This document shows, piece by piece, positions 26,282 to 34,987 of a DNA stretch of 64,000 bases. The notes under the pieces were generated by a model. It saw nothing but the letters and a program-made list of their open reading frames with translations. It searched no databases and was not told the DNA's origin. The DNA is taken from NCBI RefSeq assembly GCF_007859275.1, contig NZ_VOHC01000030.1:1-64000 (forward strand). The letters are read 5' to 3'. The DNA comes from Planomicrobium sp. CPCC 101079. Lineage in GTDB: Bacteria; Bacillota; Bacilli; Bacillales_A; Planococcaceae. A program made the translations under genes and the position numbers. Within the stretch, counting starts at the first letter, position 1. The number at the start of each line of letters is the position of its first letter.

Positions 26282-27399
26282 AATTGAAGAGCCCCCTTTT
26301 CTAAAGTCACAAAAGCTTGCTTTAAATCAGCGATCAAATCTTCCACTTCTTCAATCCCTACAGAGAATCGCAGCAATCGGTCACAGACTCCTCTTTCCAC
26401 CCGTTCTTCGTAAGGAATTTCGGCGTGAGTCTGAGTAGCGGGATAAGTAATAAAACTTTCTACCCCGCCAAGGCTTTCAGCAAAAGTAATGAGATTGATA
26501 GTTGTCAGAAAAGCATCCACCCATTCCGCTTTCTTCAGACGAAACGAAACCATTCCGCCTTTTCCCGGGTAAAACACATCCGTGACAGCGGATTCTTCTT
26601 CCAAATAGGCAGCGATTTTTTTTGCGTTTTCCTCATGCTGCCGCATTCTTAACGGCAAGGTTTTTAAACCGCGTACCAACAACCAGGAATCAAAAGGAGA
26701 AAGCACCGCACCAGCCGCGTTATGCATTACATTCAATTTGGCACATATCTCTTCGCCTTTTGCAACGACGAGTCCAGCTAACACATCATTGTGACCGCCA
26801 ATGTATTTGGTGGCGCTATGTATGACAATATCGGCTCCGAGACGGAGAGGCTGCTGTAAATAAGGCGTTAAAAATGTATTATCCACTATGAAAAGCAGAC
26901 CGTGTTTCTTGGCCAGCCCGGCATACGCTGCAATGTCGATTTCCTGCATAAGCGGATTGGTCGGAGTTTCGATGAACAATGCCCGGGTATTTTCATTGAT
27001 CTCCTGCTCAGTAGCAGCCGCATCCTTGAATTCAGCGTAAGTTGTGCGGATATTATATGCTTCTGAAAAATGGCCGAGCAGGCGGTAAGTTCCTCCGTAG
27101 ACATCTTTGGGCACCAATAATTCATCCCCTGGACGGAACAGCGACAAAATTAACTGGATCGCCGCCATTCCGGAACCACAGGCAAATCCGGCATCTCCAC
27201 CTTCAAGTTGAGCAATGCCCTCTTCCAGAATTGTCCGTGTCGGATTTTTCGTTCGCGTGTAATCATAGCCGGTCGACTTTCCCAGCCCTTGATGCTCATA
27301 TGCGGTTGATAAATAAATGGGTGGGTTCACTGCACCAGTAGCCGCGTCGCTCCGATTGCCCAACTGAACCAATTGTGTCTCTATGCTGCGTTCTGTCAT
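26278..27399 (-). CDS. metI: Cystathionine gamma-synthase
   Basis: This 373-residue PLP enzyme, the same length as B. subtilis MetI, joins an activated homoserine to cysteine to make cystathionine. The PLP lysine is in VIHSATKYIGGHNDV, with GSGMAAIQLIL and ETPTNPLMQEI as supporting blocks. The start is ATG at 27399, nine bases after AAAGG; the frame extends upstream into the riboswitch terminator and is not coding there. First gene of the metI-metC unit, feeding transsulfuration toward methionine. Confidence 0.9.
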   Translation of the reverse strand: MTERSIETQLVQLGNRSDAATGAVNPPIYLSTAYEHQGLGKSTGYDYTRTKNPTRTILEEGIAQLEGGDAGFACGSGMAAIQLILSLFRPGDELLVPKDVYGGTYRLLGHFSEAYNIRTTYAEFKDAAATEQEINENTRALFIETPTNPLMQEIDIAAYAGLAKKHGLLFIVDNTFLTPYLQQPLRLGADIVIHSATKYIGGHNDVLAGLVVAKGEEICAKLNVMHNAAGAVLSPFDSWLLVRGLKTLPLRMRQHEENAKKIAAYLEEESAVTDVFYPGKGGMVSFRLKKAEWVDAFLTTINLITFAESLGGVESFITYPATQTHAEIPYEERVERGVCDRLLRFSVGIEEVEDLIADLKQAFVTLEKGALQL

Positions 27400-27420
27400 T
27401 TCCATCATCCTTTCAAAATT

Positions 27421-27580
27421 AAAAGCGGGGGGCTTTCTTCTAAAAGAAGAAAGCCCCCCGCTAAGGAAATACCGTCTTCTCATCTTTTAGGCATGTGCCT
27501 ATTGGAGTTAGCACCGTGTCCTTCGTCAGGCCGGTTGCTGAGACTTCACAGGGCCAAATCCCTCCGTCTCTCTTGATAAG
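27421..27580 (-). promoter_or_regulatory. SAM-I riboswitch (S box) with terminator, upstream of metI
   Basis: On the minus strand the aptamer runs from CTTATCAAGAGAG (27580) through GGAGGGATTTGGCCC, the CAGCAACC segment and GGTGCTAACTCC to GATGAG (27479), closing helix P1. A terminator follows: AGCGGGGGGCTTTCTTC pairs with GAAGAAAGCCCCCCGCT and ends in TTTT (27463-27421). When SAM is bound the terminator forms and metI-metC is off. Confidence 0.95.
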
Positions 27581-27667
27581 AAATGAATATGAAATTAGAT
27601 AATACTGAATGTTTTATACATTACCCCATCTTCCAGTAAATTGCAAGCGGACCTGGAAATTATTGTC

Positions 27668-28426
27668 CTATTTTTTCATAATAAAACTCAAGTGCCGGCC
27701 GCTTTTGCGGTCTTGCCGATAAGAAAAACCATCCGGGCTCTTGTATGTGCACTTCCGGTCGATTTCGATTTGCTCGGCCGGTATGCCGGCCCGTTCGCAT
27801 TGTCTTTTCACGGCCAATTGATTGTCGATATGATACTTCCCAGTCTGATCGTTAAAGTACATGAACTCTTCCATATAGCCAAGATTTTTGAATTTCAAAT
27901 ATACGTCTTCGTCGACTTCAAATTTTTCCTGGCTAAGCGCGGCACCGATTTGGACATGAAAATTTTCAGGGCTGCACCTTTCCTCTTGCTTAAGATGTTC
28001 GAACAGCTTCAACGTGATTTCTTTGACTGTCCCTTGCCAGCCGGAATGGATGGCGCCTATCAGCCCAGATTCTTCATGAGAAAAAAGGACCGGCACGCAG
28101 TCAGCGGAAAAACTGGTCAACAAAACGTTGGATTCATACGTGTAAAGCGCGTCGGTTCCCTCTACCGCTGTCTCCAATTGCTCAGCGCCTTTTCCTGTAT
28201 TTTCAAGCGTCACCTTATAGAAATTCGCGCTATGCGTCTGGTTGGCACAGACAAAATCTTTCACATCAATATTCAGATTGGCCGCCAATTTCCGGCGGTT
28301 TTGCAGCACTTCTTCCGGGTCTATGCAGACATGGAGCGCCATGTTGTTAAGTTCCGGTTCCGTATGGTCTTTCATCGTCATGCCAGCTATGAATTTTTCA
28401 TTGTTTATGTACATGGTTGTTTTCAT
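27668..28426 (-). CDS. pgeF: PgeF/YlmD-family polyphenol oxidase-like protein
   Basis: This 252-residue protein of the DUF152 (YfiH/YlmD) family has the metal ligands in QTHSANF, SADCVPV and HSGWQGT. The family has been described as multicopper oxidase-like, as a purine nucleoside-processing enzyme and as a peptidoglycan editing factor. In Bacillales the usual ylmD copy sits beside ftsZ; this one is isolated, so it may be a second copy. The start is ATG at 28426, after AAGGTGA. It is divergent from the DinB gene. Confidence 0.8.
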   Translation of the reverse strand: MKTTMYINNEKFIAGMTMKDHTEPELNNMALHVCIDPEEVLQNRRKLAANLNIDVKDFVCANQTHSANFYKVTLENTGKGAEQLETAVEGTDALYTYESNVLLTSFSADCVPVLFSHEESGLIGAIHSGWQGTVKEITLKLFEHLKQEERCSPENFHVQIGAALSQEKFEVDEDVYLKFKNLGYMEEFMYFNDQTGKYHIDNQLAVKRQCERAGIPAEQIEIDRKCTYKSPDGFSYRQDRKSGRHLSFIMKK

Positions 28427-28498
28427 CTTTATCACCTTGTTTTACTATAATATAGAGCAGGCTTGATGTATAGAAAAGCACCGGAAAGGAGCCAACGC

Positions 28499-29038
28499 AT
28501 GAACTTTAAACTAGAAGAAGCGATTGAAATCCTGGAACGTACGCCCGCATCTTTGGAGGCGCTATTGTCGGGTTTATCCCCCGGCTGGCTGCGCAGCAAC
28601 GAAGGCCAAGGAACATGGAATCCTTCGCAAGTAATCGGACACCTTATCGAAGGAGAGAAAAACGACTGGGTCCCGCGGCTGGAGATGATTCTCCAAGAAG
28701 GCGAAACCAACCCTTTTCCTCCGTTTGACCGATTTGCCCATCTAAACGAAAACCCGGAAAAGCCGGTGGAAGAAAAACTCAGCGAATTCAAGAAACTCCG
28801 GCAAGAAAGCATCGACAAATTGAAGCATCTAGTTTCTTCAGAATCTCAATTTGAGCTGACAGGCCTGCACCCTGAGTTTGGTCCGGTAAAACTGCGGGAA
28901 CTCCTATCGACCTGGGTCGTCCATGACCTTACCCACTCCAGCCAAATCGCCCGGGCCATGGCGGAACGATACCGGGAAGATGTCGGCCCATGGAAAGCTT
29001 ACTTGGGGATTTTAAACAGAAATACAAAAATCAATTAG
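28499..29038 (+). CDS. DinB-family protein
   Basis: This 179-residue four-helix DinB-like protein has the putative metal-binding His residues in VIGHLIEGE and HDLTHSSQIARAMA. DinB proteins include bacillithiol transferases and DNA damage-inducible proteins of unknown reaction, so a thiol transferase role is possible but not shown. The start is ATG at 28499, behind AAAGGAG; upstream in-frame codons lack a ribosome binding site. Single gene, convergent with the dehydrogenase gene. Confidence 0.8.
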   Translation: MNFKLEEAIEILERTPASLEALLSGLSPGWLRSNEGQGTWNPSQVIGHLIEGEKNDWVPRLEMILQEGETNPFPPFDRFAHLNENPEKPVEEKLSEFKKLRQESIDKLKHLVSSESQFELTGLHPEFGPVKLRELLSTWVVHDLTHSSQIARAMAERYREDVGPWKAYLGILNRNTKIN

Positions 29039-29060
29039 CTTTATCTCAAAGAACGATAAA

Positions 29061-29103
29061 GAAGAAGAGCCTCTCCTTATAAAGTTTGGAGAGACTCTTC
29101 TTC
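29061..29103. terminator. Shared hairpin at the end of the DinB and Gfo/Idh genes
   Basis: GAAGAAGAGCCTCTCC pairs with GGAGAGACTCTTCTTC (one mismatch) and overlaps the stop of the minus-strand gene. T-runs are short, so it may be partly a processing barrier. Confidence 0.6.
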
Positions 29104-30135
29104 TATTGTAACCACGCGATTTGTTTCCGCTGCTTCAATAATACCTAAAATGACTTTAAGCGAGGCCAGGGCGTCTTCGCCGGTGACAATCGGCGTTTCG
29201 TCCAAGCGCACTGCATCGACAAAGGCATCAATTACGCCGCTTGGCGTCTGGTTATCGTTTGTCTGAATCGCTTCCAATTCATAGTGGACCTTTTCCCCCG
29301 TTTTTGTCAGCACTTCAATCTGGTATTTGTCATCGTGATAGATTTTTAAAATGCCTTTTTGGCAATATATGATTGTGCTATTGTCTTCTTCCCCGTAATA
29401 CGTCCACGAAAAAGAGCCGGTCCCAAGCCGCCCTTTTTTTGTTTTCAGGCTGCATACAATGTTGTCGCACACTTCGATCGGCTTGCCGTTTTCATCCACT
29501 TTGTCGAGTGCCCCTTGAAAAGCGCTGACTTGTTCGATTTCATCATCCAACAGATAATGCAGCAAATCCACTTTATGGACACCAAGGTCACCAGCGACGC
29601 CGTGGCCTGAACGCTCTTTTTTAAAGAACCAAGTGGAATTTGTTTTATTGAAGCCCCAGTCTTCCGGACCCGAATGCCCAAATGTCGTCTGAAACGTCAG
29701 CACTTTCCCAAGTTCTCCGCTTTGAAGGATTTCCCGTGCTTTTTGGTGGGCTCGCGTAAAACGCTGGTTATGGTCCACCATCAATTTTTTGCCCGACTTT
29801 TTCTGAGCTTCGATAATTTCACGCGCATGCTCCACCGTCAGCGCAATCGGCTTTTCGCACAATACGTGCTTGCCGCTAAGCAATGCTTGGGAAGAAAACA
29901 GGTGATGGTGTTCATTTGACGAACAATCGCTGATTGCCTGGATTTCCGGATTTCCATATAATTCATCCACGGTCTCGGCGACCTTGCCGCCGAACATAAC
30001 CGCCAATGCTTCAGCGCGTTCCGGATTGCGGTCGTAAAAAACGATTTCATCCACATAAGGATTGGCTTTGTATTCCGGCGCATGGCGCGCTTTTGTTATC
30101 GAACCGCATCCGATGATTCCTACTTTGATTCCCAT
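29077..30135 (-). CDS. Gfo/Idh/MocA-family oxidoreductase
   Basis: This 352-residue NAD(P)-dependent dehydrogenase has the Rossmann motif GIIGCGSITKARH and the signature CEKPIAL (about residues 94-100), with the catalytic-domain His in DLGVHKVDLLHYLL. Members oxidise inositol, glucose derivatives or keto-sugars. It is the last gene of the second sugar operon, 11 bases after the permease, and probably acts on the imported sugar together with the divergent isomerase. The start is ATG at 30135 behind AGGAGG. Substrate unknown. Confidence 0.85.
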   Translation of the reverse strand: MGIKVGIIGCGSITKARHAPEYKANPYVDEIVFYDRNPERAEALAVMFGGKVAETVDELYGNPEIQAISDCSSNEHHHLFSSQALLSGKHVLCEKPIALTVEHAREIIEAQKKSGKKLMVDHNQRFTRAHQKAREILQSGELGKVLTFQTTFGHSGPEDWGFNKTNSTWFFKKERSGHGVAGDLGVHKVDLLHYLLDDEIEQVSAFQGALDKVDENGKPIEVCDNIVCSLKTKKGRLGTGSFSWTYYGEEDNSTIIYCQKGILKIYHDDKYQIEVLTKTGEKVHYELEAIQTNDNQTPSGVIDAFVDAVRLDETPIVTGEDALASLKVILGIIEAAETNRVVTIEEESLQTL

Positions 30136-30146
30136 ATATTCGCCTC

Positions 30147-31121
30147 CTACTCCCGTTTTTGGAACACTACTGCAATGATGATAATCAAGCCTTTCACAAA
30201 TCCTTGAAGGTGGGGTGAGACATTCATCAAATTCATCATGTTGTTTAATATCCCCAAAATCAATACACCGAATAGCGTGCCAATAATCTTGCCCCGGCCT
30301 CCAGTCATTCGGGTGCCCCCGATAATAACAGCCGCAATGGCATCAAGTTCATATTGTGATCCTGAACTTGATGAGGAAATCGAATTCAAGCGGGATGTTT
30401 CAATGACAGCCGCCACTCCCACCAATGTGCCGATCAAGGTATAGACGCCGATTTTCATCCGGTCCACCCGGATCGCTGATAGCAAAGCCGCCTTTTCATT
30501 GCTTCCAAGCGCATAGACATATCGGCCAAAGCGAGTCTTATGCATCAGCACATAAACCAACGCAGTCATCACAAAAAAGATGAGAACCGGAACATCAAAA
30601 ATCCAAAAGTCACTGTTCGCAATAGCTGTAAATCCAGTGACTTCTCCGGAAACACTTCCTCCGTCCGCAATGTATAGCGCAATTGAACGGGCTCCTGCCA
30701 TCATCCCGAGCGTCGCAATAAACGAAGCAATTCTGCCTTTAGCGACCATAAGCCCATTTAAAAAACCGGCAAACGAACCGACGAGCAATGCAGTCAGCAC
30801 GCCTACCAGAATGCTGCCTGAAGCGTTCAATGCCAGAACTGAAATGACGCCCGCAAGCGCAAGAACAGAGCCGACCGACAAATCGATTCCACCCGATAAC
30901 ATGACAACGGTCATGCCCATCGCGACAATACCGATGATGGATACTTGCATCAGTATATTCAACTGGTTGTTGATATCAAGAAAGCGTGGATTCAAAATTG
31001 ATGAGCCGATGAATAAGATGATAAAAGCAATAATGACACTATATTCTGCCCAAAGCCAGGACAGCCGGTTTTTTGTCGTCCGGGCTTCCGGCTGATATTC
31101 TTTTACATTGATATTAGCCAA
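30147..31121 (-). CDS. Sugar ABC transporter permease (RbsC type)
   Basis: This 324-residue BPD_transp_2 family membrane protein has about nine segments and the family block YELDAIAAVIIGGTRMTGGRG. It is shorter than the permease at 8007-9182 and belongs to the RbsC/YtfT branch. The start is TTG at 31121, nine bases after GGGAGG and overlapping the ATPase stop by 8 bases; a TTG at 31130 touches the ribosome binding site. It forms the channel of the second importer. Confidence 0.88.
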   Translation of the reverse strand: MANINVKEYQPEARTTKNRLSWLWAEYSVIIAFIILFIGSSILNPRFLDINNQLNILMQVSIIGIVAMGMTVVMLSGGIDLSVGSVLALAGVISVLALNASGSILVGVLTALLVGSFAGFLNGLMVAKGRIASFIATLGMMAGARSIALYIADGGSVSGEVTGFTAIANSDFWIFDVPVLIFFVMTALVYVLMHKTRFGRYVYALGSNEKAALLSAIRVDRMKIGVYTLIGTLVGVAAVIETSRLNSISSSSSGSQYELDAIAAVIIGGTRMTGGRGKIIGTLFGVLILGILNNMMNLMNVSPHLQGFVKGLIIIIAVVFQKRE

Positions 31122-32625
31122 TTTTTGCAACCTCCCTTTTCGAACCCGTTGCGTAATTCATGATTTCTTCTTCATTGGCCTCATCTGCACTAAAACGGGC
31201 TGTGATTTCGCCTTGGAACATGACATTGATCGTATGACAAATGCGCATCACTTCCGGTGCCTCGGATGAAAGAATAATCACCGCTTTGCCGAGTTTGGCG
31301 AGCTCGACAATTTGCTGGTAGATTTCCTGCTTAGCACCGATATCGATTCCTTGAGTCGGATTATCAAAAATCAACAGCTCAGTTTCCGCTTCGAGCCATT
31401 TTGCGATGATGACTTTTTGCTGGTTGCCCCCGCTCAACTTGTCAATTGTAATGCGGGGATTGTGCACTTTAATGTTCAAGGCTTCTTTATAAAACTGAAA
31501 TTTCTTCCGCTCTTCCTTATCCTTGATAAAGCCACCTTTTTCAAAGTTGCCCATGGAACTCAAGCTCATATTATGGAGCACACTCAAGTCCTTAATGATG
31601 GCGTTTTCCTTTCGGTCTCTCGGCACTAAGCCAAGCCCAGCTTTTAATGCTTTTCGTGGATGATCTATTTTCACCACTTGGCCGTTAATCTTGACCTCGC
31701 CCGTGTATTTTTTTCGAAATCCGAATAAGCTCTCAAAAAGTTCTGTTCTGCCGTCCCCCGCAAGGCCCGTGAATCCTGCAATCTCGCCTTTTCGGACTGC
31801 AAAATTAATGTTTTTGAACGCATCGCTCGTTAAATCATTCACTTCCAATACGACAGGCCCAAACGGGTGCTCATGCAAAAAGCGCTCTTGGGATATAGCC
31901 TTCCCGACCATCGTCTTGGTGATTGTTTCGATATTTTCTTGTTCCATGCTTCCTGTGCGCACGAGTTCGCCATCCCGCAAGACTGTATAGCGGTCGCACA
32001 CTTCCTTGATTTCCTTTAATTTATGGGAAATATAAATGATTGATACACCAGACTTCTTTAAATTTTTCATCAGCCCAAACAGCCGGTTCACTTCGTGTTC
32101 CGCCAACGACGTCGTCGGTTCGTCCATAATGATCAACCGGGAATTGTGGAGCAGTGCTTTGGAGATTTCAATCAATTGCTTATAGGAGGTCGCTAAATTC
32201 CGGACATATTCTTTCGGATTGACATCAACACCAAGCTTTGCTAAAACTTCGTGCGTTTGCCTGCACATCTCCTCCACTTTCAAAAACCCCACTTTGTTGC
32301 GCAACTCAGACCCCAAAAATACGTTTTCGTATACACGAAGATCTGAAACCATGTTTAGCTCCTGATGGATAAAGCTGATGCCATGCTCTTGTGAAACTCG
32401 GGAATTCAGCATTTTCACTTCTTCGCCGTCAATGTAAATGCTTCCGCTATCCGGCTGATGGACGCCGCCCAGAATATTCATCAGTGTAGATTTGCCGGCT
32501 CCGTTCTCACCCAGCAATGCATGAATTTCACCTTTTTGAACTTCCAGCGTCACCCCTTTTAAAACAGGTACGCCGTTAAATGATTTTTTGATTGTTTGCA
32601 TTTGGATAAAAGGATTTTCAGTCAT
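31114..32625 (-). CDS. Sugar ABC transporter ATP-binding protein (RbsA type)
   Basis: This 503-residue double ABC protein has a full first Walker A (GENGAGKST, residues 39-47) and Walker B LIIMDEPTTSL. The second half has the usual degenerate Walker A GLAGDGRTE with LSGGNQQKV and LLIFDNPTQGID; the Asp-Asn change in place of Asp-Glu in the second Walker B would disable ATP hydrolysis at that site. The start is ATG at 32625, nine bases after GAGGGGG. It powers the second importer. Confidence 0.9.
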   Translation of the reverse strand: MTENPFIQMQTIKKSFNGVPVLKGVTLEVQKGEIHALLGENGAGKSTLMNILGGVHQPDSGSIYIDGEEVKMLNSRVSQEHGISFIHQELNMVSDLRVYENVFLGSELRNKVGFLKVEEMCRQTHEVLAKLGVDVNPKEYVRNLATSYKQLIEISKALLHNSRLIIMDEPTTSLAEHEVNRLFGLMKNLKKSGVSIIYISHKLKEIKEVCDRYTVLRDGELVRTGSMEQENIETITKTMVGKAISQERFLHEHPFGPVVLEVNDLTSDAFKNINFAVRKGEIAGFTGLAGDGRTELFESLFGFRKKYTGEVKINGQVVKIDHPRKALKAGLGLVPRDRKENAIIKDLSVLHNMSLSSMGNFEKGGFIKDKEERKKFQFYKEALNIKVHNPRITIDKLSGGNQQKVIIAKWLEAETELLIFDNPTQGIDIGAKQEIYQQIVELAKLGKAVIILSSEAPEVMRICHTINVMFQGEITARFSADEANEEEIMNYATGSKREVAKIG

Positions 32626-32655
32626 TGCCTTGATCCCCCTCATAATAGGAAAACA

Positions 32656-32683
32656 GGAAATGCAATGGGTCCATTGCATTTCC
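32656..32683 (-). promoter_or_regulatory. Intercistronic hairpin between binding-protein and ATPase genes
   Basis: GGAAATGCAATGG and CCATTGCATTTCC form a perfect 13-bp stem with a 2-base gap, just after the binding-protein stop. It is the counterpart of the hairpin at 10752-10784 and should favour excess binding protein. Confidence 0.7.
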
Positions 32684-32693
32684 CGGCATTCAA

Positions 32694-33677
32694 TTAAAAT
32701 TTAGATTCTGGATCGTAAAATTCATCAACATTTTCTTTTGTTACTTGTGTCGCTTCTTTTACAACCATCGTCTCAGCCGGTTCTTCGCCTTTTGCGAGGT
32801 CAGCCGCAATTTCCACCGCGTCTTCTACCATTGTCGGCGAATACAGGAATGTCGCTTTCATCAAGCCATCGTTTTTGATGTCCTCAAACACTTGTTTTGC
32901 GCCGCCTGCACCTGTCACAAATTGAATATCCGTGCGCCCAGCTTCTTCAATCGCCTGCAAAACGCCTAACGCCATTCCGTCATCTTGCGTGAAAACAGCG
33001 TCGATCTGTGGGTTTGCCTGTAAAATGTTCTGCATAACTTCCAGTGATTTCTCAGTCGAAAAATCGCCGCTTTGGGAAGCGATGATTTCCATGCCTTCAG
33101 CGCCTTCAACCGCTTCTTTAAAACCGGATCCACGCTGCTCGGTTACGGAGCTTGGCGGCCCTGAAATCTCTACCACTTTCCCTTGTCCGCCCAGCTGTTC
33201 AACAAAGAACTTGCCGGCATTGACGCCGATTCCTTCATTGTCCCCTTTTACTACAACAGTTGCCGCATCGTTTTCAAGTTCCCGGTCTACAATAACCAAT
33301 GGAATACCTGCATCTTTCACCTTTTGCCCGACAGGAGTCAAAGCCGCCGATTCAATTGGAAGCATGACGATAGCGTCCACATCTTGAGCAATTAAATCGT
33401 CCACATCGTTTGCTTGCTTGTTCGGGTCTGCCGCATTGGTCATGACATATTCAATGCCTTCGCTTTCCTGAAGCGCTTTCGCTTGCTTTTCCGCGCTGTC
33501 AATCAGTGCGCCCATCCATCCATGCGTTGCAGAGGGAAGTGAGATGCCGATTTTCACTGTATCGTCTGCCTCTCCGCCGCCGGAACTTGAGCCTCCGCTT
33601 TCCTCACTGCTGCTTCCGCATGCAGCCAAGCCAAACACTGTGACTAATGCCATAAAAATAATCCATAATTTTTTCAC
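32694..33677 (-). CDS. Sugar-binding lipoprotein (RbsB/YtfQ class)
   Basis: This 327-residue lipoprotein has the lipobox GLAAC, a Ser/Gly linker and a Peripla_BP_4 fold (KIGISLPSATHGWMGALID, IVIVDRE-like PLVIVDRE, FTQDDGMALGVLQAIEEAG). It is the specificity component of the second importer. The start is GTG at 33677, eight bases after GGGG; ATG at 33686 would lie within the ribosome binding site. Ligand unknown; neighbours point to an inositol- or keto-sugar-like compound. Confidence 0.87.
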   Translation of the reverse strand: MKKLWIIFMALVTVFGLAACGSSSEESGGSSSGGGEADDTVKIGISLPSATHGWMGALIDSAEKQAKALQESEGIEYVMTNAADPNKQANDVDDLIAQDVDAIVMLPIESAALTPVGQKVKDAGIPLVIVDRELENDAATVVVKGDNEGIGVNAGKFFVEQLGGQGKVVEISGPPSSVTEQRGSGFKEAVEGAEGMEIIASQSGDFSTEKSLEVMQNILQANPQIDAVFTQDDGMALGVLQAIEEAGRTDIQFVTGAGGAKQVFEDIKNDGLMKATFLYSPTMVEDAVEIAADLAKGEEPAETMVVKEATQVTKENVDEFYDPESKF

Positions 33678-33717
33678 TCTATTCACCCCTTTGTTTTTTT
33701 GAAAAGCTCCCCTTCAA

Positions 33718-33737
33718 TGTAAACGTTTATATTTACA
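33718..33737. promoter_or_regulatory. Operator-like site upstream of the binding-protein gene
   Basis: TGTAAACGTTTATA (33718-33731) fits the LacI/CcpA operator pattern TGWAANCGNTNWCA except for one base, and TGTAAA/TTTACA bracket a 20-bp imperfect palindrome. Its sequence resembles the two other sites near the LacI gene. Confidence 0.6.
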
Positions 33738-33738
33738 A

Positions 33739-33792
33739 CTAAGGCCAGCGCTCCATCATTAATCCCACTTAATAACAGAGCGCTGGTCTTAG
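33739..33792 (-). terminator. Hairpin after the LacI-type regulator gene
   Basis: CTAAGGCCAGCGCTC pairs with GAGCGCTGGTCTTAG around a 24-base loop. On the minus strand only short T-runs follow, so read-through into the transporter genes is possible. Confidence 0.6.
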
Positions 33793-33797
33793 CTGTT

Positions 33798-34787
33798 TCA
33801 TCCCGATGTCGACTCCCGGATAATAAGCTCGTGTTCTAAAACGACACTATCGACTTGTTCACCCCGAAGCAAATCGATTAACATCTGTGCCGCAATGGTT
33901 CCCATCTTATACATTGGCTGGGCAATGGTCGTCAATGTCGGGTTGGTCATATTCGAAAAATCGATTTTGTCAAAACCGACCACCGCCATATCATTCGGTA
34001 CATGGATACCCGCTGCATTAAGCTCCTTTAACGCGCCGATCGCCAACAAATCCGATACTGCAAACACCGCTGTCGGCCGGTCCGGCAACGCCAGGATCTT
34101 TTTCATCGCTTGCTGGCCATATTCGAATCCAAGCTGCTGTGTGTACAAGATATAGTCATCGATCACCGGGATCCCATATTCCGCTAGTGCGCGCACATAA
34201 CCCGCTTTCCGTTCCCTGGCATACGAAAATTTTTCGTCCGAGTTCATCAACGCGATTTTCCGGTGCCCGATTTGAATCAGGTGTTTTACCGCCCGGTAAG
34301 ATGCTTCCTCGCTGTCGATTGTCACGTATGGAATGCCGATCCCCCCTCCGTATTCACTGCACTGGATGATTGCATACTTTTCTGCCAGTTCTCTCAATGT
34401 TTCGATGTTCACTGCCGGGTCCATTGAAATAATGCCATCCGCCATCTTCTTGCGCACAAGATCAAAATAGATATCTTCTTTTTCCGGTTTGGAATCCGTT
34501 TCACATAGCAGAATGCTGTAGTTCTGGCTCAGCGCCATATTTTCAATCCCCTTGATGATTTCAAAGTAGAACGGATTGGAAATCGTCGGAATTAAAATCA
34601 GCATGATCCGGCTTTCCGAATTCCGCAAATTCCTTCCAAGCATGCTCGGTTCGTAATTCAGTTCCTTGATCGCCTCTTCCACTTTCTGCTTTGTTTTTGA
34701 TGCCACTTTGTTCTGGCCATTCAGGACCCGTGATACGGTGGCGACAGAGACGCCTGCTTGCTTTGCTACCTGCTGGATATTTGCCAT
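33798..34787 (-). CDS. LacI-family transcriptional regulator
   Basis: This 329-residue repressor has an N-terminal LacI helix-turn-helix (ANIQQVAKQAGVSVATVSRVLNG) with hinge helix, then a sugar-binding effector domain (GIISMDPAV, AVFAVSDLLAIGALKELNAAG). It lies between the importer genes and the divergent isomerase gene, and operator-like sites occur at all three promoters, so it is the likely local regulator. The start is ATG at 34787; the frame extends to TTG at 34808 with no ribosome binding site. Confidence 0.87.
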   Translation of the reverse strand: MANIQQVAKQAGVSVATVSRVLNGQNKVASKTKQKVEEAIKELNYEPSMLGRNLRNSESRIMLILIPTISNPFYFEIIKGIENMALSQNYSILLCETDSKPEKEDIYFDLVRKKMADGIISMDPAVNIETLRELAEKYAIIQCSEYGGGIGIPYVTIDSEEASYRAVKHLIQIGHRKIALMNSDEKFSYARERKAGYVRALAEYGIPVIDDYILYTQQLGFEYGQQAMKKILALPDRPTAVFAVSDLLAIGALKELNAAGIHVPNDMAVVGFDKIDFSNMTNPTLTTIAQPMYKMGTIAAQMLIDLLRGEQVDSVVLEHELIIRESTSG

Positions 34788-34826
34788 CTTCTTTTTCCTA
34801 CTTTCCAAGATTCCATTAATGAAAAA

Positions 34827-34874
34827 TGAAATCGATTACATTTTCATAGTATTATCTTCAGAATTATCTGTCAA
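34827..34874 (-). promoter_or_regulatory. Promoter and operator of the LacI-type gene
   Basis: Minus strand: TTGACA (34874-34869), 17 bases, TACTAT (34851-34846). The operator at 34827-34840 (TGAAATCGATTACA) matches TGWAANCGNTNWCA at every position and covers the expected start point, which suggests autorepression. Confidence 0.7.
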
Positions 34875-34900
34875 TAGCAATTTTTATTTAAATAAAACGG

Positions 34901-34948
34901 TTGATTTACTTGTGTGTTTTCTATATGTTAAGAATGTAATGGTTTACA
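34901..34948 (+). promoter_or_regulatory. Promoter and operator of the sugar isomerase gene
   Basis: TTGATT (34901-34906), 17 bases, TATGTT (34924-34929). The site TGTAATGGTTTACA (34935-34948) differs from the LacI/CcpA pattern at one base and lies at the expected start point, so a bound repressor would block initiation. Confidence 0.65.
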
Positions 34949-34987
34949 TTTCAGTATATTCCGACATTTGAATATGGGGGGATTTCT

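Noticed and set aside
33718-34948. The three LacI-like sites as purely CcpA cre sites
   Set aside because: They are equally good CcpA matches, but all three border genes of one regulon that includes its own LacI regulator; shared control by both proteins cannot be excluded.
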